Shown here piece after piece: positions 12,253 to 21,619 of a DNA stretch of 64,000 nt (within the stretch, counting starts at the first letter, position 1; each line of letters starts with the position of its first letter). Below the pieces are notes generated by a model, which saw only the letters and a list, made by a program, of their open reading frames with translations, made no database searches and was not told the origin of the DNA. The position numbers and the translations under genes are program-made. The DNA comes from Solenopsis invicta (Eukaryota; Arthropoda; Insecta; Hymenoptera; Formicidae). Where the stretch lies: contig NC_052670.1 in NCBI RefSeq assembly GCF_016802725.1, positions 13,102,141-13,166,140 of the forward strand. The letters run 5' to 3'.

Positions 12253-12497
12253 CAATAGAACCTCCTTAACTTTGGCCTTCTATAATCTTTGCATTCCTTC
12301 ACATGTACTTTTACAGATACTAATATTATACCCCTTTTTTTATAGAACACGCTCACCACAGCACGAATCTACCAATCACTGTGTACGCGTAAGTACATGG
12401 TGATTGGTAGACTCGTTCTGTGGTCAGGATATAATATAAATATGGCATTCTGTTTTTTGGATTGCCTCATAGGGTCAAAGTTAAGGAGATTCTACTG
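12253..12497. mobile_element. 245-bp foldback MITE with clean empty site
   Basis: Ends CAATAGAACCTCCTTAACTT and its inverted partner AAGTTAAGGAGATTCTACTG, flanked by TA. An internal stem (about 12345-12425) pairs CCACAGCACGAATCTACC with GGTAGACTCGTTCTGTGG. In OR-B and OR-C introns the flanks are joined directly (near 6486 and 16250), which fixes the boundaries. Confidence 0.8.
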
Positions 12498-12720
12498 TAA
12501 TCACTTCCTAATAATTTTTGAGTGAGTAATTATTTCATAATCAGATTGTTTGCAATAATCATTCTCTAATAGTTCTTTTATTGAGTGATTACTGATTCTA
12601 TTAATCAGATTATTTGCAATAATTACTATAGCACACTTTTTTTAATAGTATATGTATATTATTATATGTATGATTATTAGCTTTCAGTTGTTGAAAGAAT
12701 GTATGGCTATTTGGATATAC

Positions 12721-13779
12721 ATTGTTAAGACCGTAGTTCTGCTTGTTCTCACAGTCGCAAAATTTGAAAACACACTCGCGCTCGTCAAATAAAGCAGACT
12801 TTATAAAATTACAATTTTATTGAAAGTACGTGTTATACCTCGATGATAAAACCTAAGACAAAAAAACAGTTGCCGATCGATTGTCATAAAAATATTGATT
12901 TTCCTCAAGACATTGAGCTGATCGTTAGCTCGATCGTCATACCGACCGTAACAATACATACATTTGTATGTGTTCGGCACTTTAGTGATGTGATTATATT
13001 TATTAATTTGTTCTTTAATAATTTAATAGATCTTAAATTCAAAGTTAACATATATTTAGTATATTACAATGAATATTGTTTATGAAAATATGTATCGACA
13101 CTGCATAAAGGATCAAGAGGAATAGAAATGATATGGCTCATCACATGAATAAACTAAAAAAAATGGCTTTTTAAAAAATACATTGTTTTGTTTTAAAATT
13201 ATGTATTAATTAGAAGAAAGATAAATATTGTGCAATATGTGCAAACATATGTACGTATACAAGTTTTTTAATAAAATGCAGTACTGAAAGTCTGTAATAC
13301 ATTTAATACAAACTTTACATTAGCAGTAAAATTATCATAATTTGACAGCTTTGGACATCATATTTATCTAATATCAAATAGGTCCTAATTAAATAACATG
13401 TATTAATGCATATACTTTAATTCAGAAATAAATTTTCCAAATTTGTAAAAGCAATACGTACGAGAAGTTGTCACAAAATTGGTCCGTTTAATCAGCCCCA
13501 TTTGCCTTCTGCTTGACGCGTAAACACAAACACAAAAATTTTATCAAACTATTTCTATTAGGCGCAATAAAAATATCGTCACATTACAAAATTCATAATA
13601 TAGTTAATAATAAATTGCAAATGTAGTAATAAGCAAAAAAAAATTTCTATTGTAGTAATTGTTAATATAATATACTGCTAACTTGTAATTATTTAGTTGA
13701 CTATACACTTATTTCTTTGTGATATGTAAATGCATTTATTTTTCTACGATACGTAAATATTAATATATCGTCTTAATCT
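12721..13779. other. Insert plus standard spacer before OR-C stop
   Basis: 12721-12984 has no counterpart in the window and shows no recognisable gene. From about 12985 the sequence is a full copy of the spacer seen at 3190-3995, leading to the 3' end of OR-C. Confidence 0.5.
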
Positions 13780-14496
13780 TTAACCATGTTTCGCCAATAA
13801 AAATGTTATATATCCACATGATGTTTTTAATACCTAAAAATAATTACATTTTTATTTACAGACAGTACGAACCAATAAAAAAAGAACTTTTCTCAAAACT
13901 CATAGATATTTCCATTCTTATCAAAGAATAAAAATTAAAACATAGATTTTAAATATTCTTACGCTGGAAAAAGTAGACATTGTTAATGGAATAATCTTTC
14001 CTGCAGTAATACAAATAGGATAGCGTGCTTGAATCATTAATAAAATAAGATTTCTCGCTTTTCTTGATTCCAATTTGTACCATTCAAGATTGCACATTGC
14101 ACGATATACTGCATTACACTTCAAGAATACATATACAGAAATATATTAACTGACATATTGATTAAATTTAAAAATCTTATTTTTGGTAATATCAAATGGC
14201 GCAACATGTTGCAGGAAGTGTAGGTGCGGTTTTGGGAGCGCACGTTGTTTTAGATCAAAAACCTTCATACAATTAAACAAAAAAAAACTGTAATAACTTG
14301 CGCCCTATAATTGCATTTATATTCTCATTAGCTCTGCATGATGAATTATTCTTATATGTCATTTTATCAAAAATTATTTTCGAAAGTTAATTTATAAAGA
14401 TCTAATAAAGTCAGTTTACATTTAGTCAGCCAAAAAATTATAATCGGCTCTTATTCGTGTGAATTCGGATTTTTGTTAATGTAAATTGTAAGTCCT

Positions 14497-14572
<76 letters not shown>

Positions 14573-16841
14573 TGTATGTATGTATGTATGTATGTATGTA
14601 TGTATGTATGTATGTATGTATGTATGTATGTATGTATGTATGTATGTATGTATGTATGTATGTATGTATGTATGTATGTATGTATGTATGTATGTATGTA
14701 TGTATAATTGACATATCAAATTTTTAATTGCTTTTTTTTATTTCAATATTTAACAAACTGACATCACGACTTTATCAGAATTATGTGGACTTTATATTAG
14801 TTCTTTAAAATATATTAATGAATGTAAATTATTTACTATAAAATAAAGTAGATTTTAATTTATAATTGTGCACATTATAGTTATAATTTAGTTGGTATTA
14901 TTTACTTGTTCCGCTAGAAGTTCTCCTGCACCACAGTACAAAAAAGCATTTATTAATAAAGTTATAAGCATAGTAATCGAAAAGTAAATTTTTGCCGTAA
15001 TGACTTCATCAATTTCTCTGTGAATCAGAAATTAAACGTATAAATTATAAACAAAATTAAAAAGTTATGAATATGCAATAAAATAATTTTTGACAATGAT
15101 AGATAAGATTCATTAAATCTTACAATATTAAACAGAACCCGCTTAGGCAAAATACTATAACGAAGTGAAGTACCACAATTAACATTATTAAAGTGTACGT
15201 ATTTTCGATATTATCGGCAAATCTGTAAAAATAAAACTTATTTAAGGAGATTGTCACTTAAAAATAAAAATAAAGCGTTACATACGATGGCCTAAAAGAA
15301 ATTTCATACTTTAGACAGTTTCTAAATGTTTATATTATTTCTAGTAATAGTTCTTTAGTAATTGAGAATTAAAACTACATAGAATCTTAATCAAGATGTT
15401 ACGCTTTGATCGCAGGGCACGAAAATGCGCAAAATTTAAAGAAAAATACAAAAAATAATGATCATTTCAATTGATTAAAAAGTATACCTAAAGGTTGATC
15501 TATTAGTATTAAATAATAACTGGGGAAATGGAAAACGTATTTTTGCCTGGTAAACTGCTTTAATCTAGGGTTTAAGCTACGGCAAATAGATTAAAAATTG
15601 GAAAATTTATTTACTGCATTTACAGAGAGTAGATTATGCGTCAAGACTTTTGTATACGATAATAAAGCGTACTATGTAACGTTCTCAAATATTTCGCCAT
15701 ATAGACAGTAGCTGTGAGGAATAGTCTTCTGTCCACGAGTGCCGTATAGACAGTAACTGGGTGCCTAGGATACTGCAGAATATTCTCTATCAGTGTACTA
15801 CATTGAAAAAAAGTTTTAGAACGAAAACAACCATGTTTCAGGATTGTGTAAATTTAGTTACACAAACTGTAATTAAGAGAAAATCAATAAAATTGAATCA
15901 GATACACAACTTGATATAAGTTGTATATATTTAAAAAATAGTTAACAATTGAAGAAAATGAAATGTAGAAAAATTTAATATCAGATAGTTATTCAGTTAT
16001 CATAAGATTAACTTTTATCTAATGTAGTACATTTTTTATCATGTTACCTTATCTTTTTTTTTTTAACAATCAATACCTACATACCCAGATAGCAAGTTCT
16101 TTCATATTACTATCGATTTGATAAAAGTATATTTTAATGAGTTGCATCCCTTATGGAAATAAATTATTGGAAAGCCAATAATCACTATTAGCTTTCAATA
16201 GTGATTATTCATTTTTTAAAGCGATTATGTAGAATCTAATAAACAGATTGTTCGCAATAATCACTTTTCAATAGTTTTTGAGTCAGTGATTGTTGGTTCC
16301 ATAATCAGATTGTTTGCAATAATCATTTTTCAATAGTTTTTCACTGTAGTGATTATTGATTGCAAATTAGATTATTTGCAATAATCATTTTTCATTAATT
16401 TTTTTATTGAATGATTATTGACTCAATTAATCAAATTATTTGCAATGATCACTACAGCACACTACTTTCAATAGTTTATATGTATAATTTTTATCTTTCA
16501 GTAGTTGAACTCTCTACAATAATAACTATTTAAAACTGTTCAATAGCTTTAAACGCAAAGAGATTTTTCATATCGGTAGTCGAAGTATTAATAATAAATA
16601 TTCTTATTATTGTGTATAAAATATTTATCGGTATAACAATGGTAATTTTGTAATTCAAGCACGCAGACTAACAATACTGGTAATATAGCTGGCTGACATA
16701 TTATATATTTCTTTACATTTTTACTATTTACAGAATTTTTGATTAAAATGTTATAATATTATATATATATATGAAAGTGTATTTCTGTTTAAACCTCTGT
16801 AAAATAGAAAAACAAATTAATTTTTCTATTTAAACAAAAAT

Positions 16842-16878
<37 letters not shown>

Positions 16879-19800
16879 CGCGCGCGCGCGCGCGCGCGCG
16901 CTAAGTAATCCATGTAAAAACCGTAACGAACTTAATCAAATAGTTTTACTGATAGTTTTTTAATATTTATGTAATTTTATTTTCATAAGGGATATTTATT
17001 TAAGAAAGCTCCTTCCGATTTTATTTATAACATTATCGGCAACGTATTCATGTGACTAATTATTTATGACAAATTAAAAAAATTTTATACTAATAAGTTC
17101 CGTACGTTGTTGTCTTTCTGCTATTTGGAAAATAATTTCCATCCGGTTGCCTTTAAGTTATTCCTATCAGAGATTAGTATCTTTATTATTAGCAACGTGA
17201 TTGCAATCGAAGGGAAACTTATAGTAGTAAGTATTTCTCTTCTGGTGTCAAAGACTGCGTGACTATCTGGACATATGTATACATATGTATGTATGTATGT
17301 ACGTGTGTACTCTATGTAATTATATATCCATCCAATCAATTCAGTTTTCACCGTAATTATTGATAATTTCAAAAAATGTTCAAAATTAAAGTGGAAAAAT
17401 TCCGAAGGAGTCGTATTTTAGTCACGTTGTTTTTTTTCTTTTAGTACAGGTGACAAAAAGATGTATAGATTATCGTTATTTTTTAAATGGAATTGTCTGT
17501 TTCATACAATCTGATTTCTTTAGTTATTCTGCTCGTAAAGTATTAAGGTAAAGTTGTCGAAAACTCAATAATTTATAAGTAATAATATATAAAATAGGAA
17601 AGGCTCTGAAGAAATAAATTAATATTATGAGTAAATGCCGTAAGAGCTAACCTAAGATGTTCGTGTGAGAAATAATTTAATTTATTTAAAAAACAATTAT
17701 TAAACAATTAGACTTTTTGATCCTCTGGTTTGGCTCATCCTCAGTGAGCTTATTAATCCATATGCGATGATAATCAGGCTTGTGTAGCACAGGTATAAAA
17801 ATTGACAGTCGAAACGGATGCGGTACAATTGTAATCAGTGTACCCCATGGTCCGCGTCGTTGTATAAGTTTTTTTAATGAACATACTAAAAAATTATGTG
17901 TATACATTTTTTTTTAAGAATGACGCGACGTAACAACGTTAAGTAAGGGCAATTGCATAAATTAACGAAAAATAAAGGAATGTATACAAAGTATTAGACG
18001 GAGATAGAGTAACTTACATGAAACGGATATCCAAAATTCTAACGATGTGGATCGAACATACGATTATAAAAAAGTGAGCAGTAAAGCTGATAGTGAATTT
18101 ATAATAAATAAACAGTAAATTCGGAAAGAAGTAAGAGATAAAAACGTCAGGCGTTAGTAAATAGTTCTGTATATAACGGATCTAAGAGATCTGTGTGTAA
18201 ATTTAATGGCTGTTTTTGTTTTTGGATATAGATCATTTTAAATACAATTCTTTTGTTTAAAACTTTTTCTCTGTCTAAACTTTCAACTTTATTCCAGTCC
18301 ATTTCATGTGATAAGTTGATTCTGTGATCAGTGATGATGGAATACTGAATCGAGTTTCTGTTAATGTTTCCGATGTTCCATGATTTTAGTGTTTAAAAAT
18401 CTGCTTGTCTATCCCACATATGAGATCCCGCAATCTTTGCAATTTATTTCAATAAATTACGATAACTTTACCTTAATATTTTACATACAGAATAACTAGA
18501 GAAATCGGACTACATTTTATACTTTATTCTGATATATTTTGGCACAAAATAAGAGACATCTCATAAACTACTATTTTTTTTATAATTTTATATTAATACT
18601 ACTATACACAAAATGATAAGATGAAATAACTGATGTGACGATTACACAGAATTGCTTTCAAAAAATGCGACTAGAAGGCCTATGTCATTTACAGCAATTT
18701 TTGGTGCCGAATGATAATTTTTAATTTATAATTTTTACAATTTTTATAATTTCTAATTCAAACTGCGCGGTGCATATTAATAGGACTCGAAACACAGTCA
18801 TAAAACCGTAATAATATGACTAATTCAATTTTATGACTGTGTTTCAAGTTCGATGAATATTCGACGCGCAGTTTCAGTTAAAAATTATAAAAATTGGAAA
18901 AATTTAAAATTATTATTTGACACCAAGAATCGATGTGATTATATAAGCCTTTTAGACTCATGTTATAATTTTATTAATTTGATATAACATATTATTGCTT
19001 TTAAAAACATTGTACTTGCAATATATACATTTTTTTAACAAATCAACATAATGGTTTCCTGTAAAAAAAATAGTAATAGAAAATTATTATTATGTGACAT
19101 ATCATTTGACTGTATGTGTATTAAAACTTAGTATTTGTATTAAACTATCAATAAAATTTTGACATTAAAATTTAAAGTACGTGTGAAAACAATTTTAATG
19201 TAAAAATTATTTTTGTTATTATGTTTTATTGTTGTAATGTATGTATACCTGATCATACGTAAATGAGATGTTACGATATTATTTAAAGTTTTGTTGTAGT
19301 TGTTGCATGACGTCATATTAATTAATCGACGTCTAAAGTTTTTTAACTGGCCACAAATGTGTAGAATTAATAGCAATAAAAAACTATCTACCGACATAAA
19401 TACAGTAGCTGCAATCACGAATGATATAACATGAATAAAGAATGTCAATTCATACTGCGGACTCTTATCGGTATCATACAAGTCGTATGTCATGAACAGT
19501 AACGTCTTGTGCTGATCTGTACGATTTGTTATTGATATCATTTGTATGCCAAAAAAAGCTGGAACTACTGCTCCAAGACATCCTATTATTATGATAAAGT
19601 ATACAATGACCATGATTACTCGAGCAGTTTGTGCTTGTTTTATCATCACAGCTCTCTCTGTATTTGATTTGAATGCCATCCAATCATCCGCTATTGTATT
19701 TATAATCGACAAAAGAACTGTAAGTAATAAACAAAGCTACACTTTTTATATTCTAGAATTTTAAATTATTTATTATTAGCAACTGTGTGTTATATGTAAA

Positions 19801-20432
19801 TTATTGTACTTACTAACTTGTTATTTAAATGTTTATAGAATTCTTGAATTAAAATGAAAATTACATATATATTTTATAATTAATTTCATTAAGTATTTAG
19901 CTAATTCATTGAAGTAAGGGAGTGTAATGCCACAAAATTTTTTTACGAGCGTTACTATACTATATAAAACATTTTGCTTTAAATAATTTTAGACATACCT
20001 GTTCGTTTCCACAACATAATGACGTATTTTATTAATGATATTGTCAGAGGTAATGCAAGACGTAAATTGTCTACTACCAGTACCAAGTTGCCCCACACTT
20101 GTATAACCGTAAGTATCATTGGAATAATAATGACAAATACTATTAAACTTAAAAAAATGCCTACGCGAAGTTTTAACCATAAATTACTTGTATCAAATTT
20201 GTCATTTTTGGGCCATAAACCCATTATTTCAAAGCCTAAGCGATGTATTTCAACGGCCCACACGAAATCTGAAATCTCAATTTTTTATGCAAAGGAGACG
20301 ATAATATTTATTTATACAACAAATTTATGGTAATTAATTTATTAGGCATGTAGATCGTGTATAATGAGATAAAAAAGTTTGATACAGTGTTAGTGTTTTA
20401 CCTTCGTAACCTGAAGGTTCTTTAATGTCCAT
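13780..20432 (-). CDS. OR-C: odorant receptor, complete, 396 aa
   Basis: Complete 7tm_6 receptor. Exons: 20432-20402 (MDIKEPSGYE), 20268-19999, 19717-19249, 15222-15124, 15017-14906, 14118-13963, 13833-13780 (1191 nt with TAA). Exon 2 has GLWPKNDK. Exon 3 starts VLLSIINTIADDW, carries NRT and ends HLRMIR. Exon 4 starts FADNIENTYTLIML, exon 5 ends YCGAGELLAEQ, exon 6 has CNAVYRAMCNLEWYKLES and ITAGKIIPLTMSTFSS, and exon 7 reads VLKTSCGYITFLLAKHG. It shares with OR-B and OR-D the missing base in exon 4 and the shifted exon-5 acceptor (ATTCACAG|AGAAATTG), which together keep the frame. Intron 3 (15223-19248) is 4 kb and holds a Penelope-like fragment, a small foldback and TG/CG repeats. Intron 5 (14119-14905) holds a 200-bp TATA/GTAT array. 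All visible exons are open, so it is presumably functional. Confidence 0.92.
14502..14705. repeat. Microsatellite (AT)n then (GTAT)n, about 40 units
   Basis: An (AT)n run at 14502-14545 passes directly into about 160 bp of perfect GTAT repeats ending at 14705, in OR-C intron 5. The long open frames on the minus strand here (repeating HTYI) are repeat artefacts. No such array is present in the other genes' intron 5. Confidence 0.95.
16150..16470. repeat. Degenerate ~75-bp tandem repeat in OR-C intron 3
   Basis: Same unit as in OR-B (core AGATTGTTTGCAATAATCA), four to five copies spaced about 74-77 bp. Confidence 0.6.
16842..16901. repeat. (TG)n(CG)n dinucleotide tract
   Basis: About 30 bp of TG repeat runs into about 28 bp of CG repeat in OR-C intron 3. 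Alternating purine-pyrimidine of this length is a classic Z-DNA-forming sequence. OR-B lacks it at the matching place (about 7070-7110). Confidence 0.9.
17576..18455 (-). mobile_element. Decayed Penelope-like element fragment (GIY-YIG part)
   Basis: On the minus strand, 18450 to about 18150 encodes the C-terminal GIY-YIG endonuclease of Penelope-like elements. Readable pieces in order are CKDCGISYVG, TSRFLNTKIMEHR, ITDHRINLSHEMDWNKVESL, EKVLNKRIVFKMIYI and LHTDLLDPLY. There is one in-frame stop after YVG and one frameshift after EHRKH, so it is dead. The remaining part to 17576 would be its 3' tail. It interrupts a sequence that is continuous in OR-B (7905-7935), with flanks AATAATTTAT and AATAAATTACGATA suggesting an imperfect target duplication. 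The reverse-transcriptase part is absent (5' truncation). Confidence 0.72.
18722..18916. mobile_element. ~195-bp foldback element in OR-C intron 3
   Basis: Arms around CTCGAAACACAGTCATAAAA and TTTTATGACTGTGTTTCAAG, with outer arms AAATTATAAAAATT-like and ACTGCGCG/CGCGCAGT. The OR-B paralogue at about 8185-8205 runs straight from ATAATTTTTAATTT into the right flank, so this is an insertion after the B/C duplication. Confidence 0.7.
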
Positions 20433-20477
20433 GTTTAAAACTGCTATGAACGGTTATTTCGCTTTTCCTGTCATAAT

Positions 20478-20558
20478 GTGAAGCAATATTCACCCTCTTT
20501 TGAAAACTCGTCGTATATTGAACGCATCATTAAATATTGAAAACTCTATGCTCAATTG
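20478..20558 (-). promoter_or_regulatory. Conserved proximal upstream block of OR-C
   Basis: Perfect dyad GTGAATATTGCTTCAC at 20493-20478, 46-61 bp upstream of the start codon, and the TTTCAATATTTAATG block at about 20558-20528. Confidence 0.5.
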
Positions 20559-20988
20559 ATTACAGCTGTTGGTACCTAAGACGAAGCTTTACGAGCACAA
20601 CTTTATAGTCATAAACATCGTTTATATCTAGTAAAATGAGACAAGAGATAAAAAATATTGCATCGCAGTACATCATGATTATGCTGAACAAGTTTTTTTT
20701 CATATGTTCTATAGTATTATTTTGTCTGCGTTTTTTTGTGGTAAACGTTCTAATAGCATTTTCAATACAATTCTGCATATGAAGCTCGAGAATTTAGAAA
20801 AGTTACAGTCAAAAGTGAAGGTAATATGACATTATTGTATATAATTTTAAAAAACTTAATTTGAAATGTGTCTATCATTGTGACAAACATGAATAGAATG
20901 TAAATATACATACTTTTAGAACATTAATTTTTATAAAATTGCATGACTATTTTATATATAGAGGAATAATTATGTAATTTTTATATAC

Positions 20989-21242
20989 TGTTACGCCCGG
21001 TATGGACGGTCGGGCTTGCGAACAGCTGACTTTGGAGAAAATCTGTACTTTATTGACGATCGTTCGTTGTCAACTGTTGTTCTGTCTTATCTCGGTTTTG
21101 TGTTACGTCTTGCGCTAATAAAATGGTTACTTTTTAAAAAAAAGCCTATTCCTTGATGAGTGCGGGAGTCGCGTGTGAAAGTGCTCTTGTGCTAATAAAG
21201 TTCCGCGAGTGCGTGTGTGCGAGTTCTCCTTTGGACGCAACA
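20989..21242 (+). mobile_element. Probable solo LTR, 254 bp
   Basis: The block starts TGTTACGCCCGG and ends GGACGCAACA, so it has TG...CA ends with TGTT/AACA inverted tips. It is GC-rich in an AT-rich setting and carries two AATAAA signals (CTAATAAAATGG and CTAATAAAGTTCC). These are features of a retrotransposon LTR, perhaps Gypsy-like. Flanks read ATATA-C before and ATATA after, so a 5-bp duplication is possible but offset by one base. No internal coding region is present. Confidence 0.55.
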
Positions 21243-21619
21243 ATATATTATTTGTGTGCATTTACTAATCTTTTTACAGTATAAATATTTAGAAGCACTT
21301 TTATAAATAAAAATAAATTGAGAATATAGTTCTATATTTTTGATACTTTGTGCTGTTCAGTTTTCTCTTCTCTTTAATATGTAAACACAAACATATTAAA
21401 CTTTATCAAGATATTTCTTTGAGGGTCAATGAAAACATCATTGCATTACAAAATACTTAATTTAATTTACAATAAAAAGCAAACGTAATAATAAGCAAAA
21501 AGAATTCATTTCTGCAACAATTGTTAATGCAATATGTATTGTTGTCTACTCGTAACTATTTAATTGCATATACACTTATTTCTCTGCGATACGTAAATGC
21601 TAATATATTATCTCGCTTT

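Larger units (their letters stand above)
10980..12720 (-). pseudogene. Stranded intron-3 fragment of a lost receptor gene
   Basis: This stretch aligns with OR-B intron 3 from about 5536 to 6750 (landmarks: GTACGACAAT...ATGCATACT, ATTTTCTACCAGGGTATGTC and the 75-bp repeats) but has no receptor exons around it. It sits between two copies of the spacer (10290-10490 and 12985-13780). The simplest reading is the remains of a receptor gene deleted by unequal crossing-over. Two TA-flanked elements have since inserted in it. Confidence 0.6.
20433..21619. other. Spacer between OR-C and OR-D
   Basis: No gene. The upstream block shared by the array occupies the first 500 bp or so. An LTR-like insertion lies at 20989-21242. 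The rest is AT-rich spacer and the 3' flank of OR-D. The minus-strand frame at 20560-20778 lies inside the conserved upstream block and has no recognisable product. Confidence 0.55.

Noticed and set aside
14438..14719. Open frames of 87-93 codons on the minus strand
   Set aside because: They are pure translations of the GTAT microsatellite.
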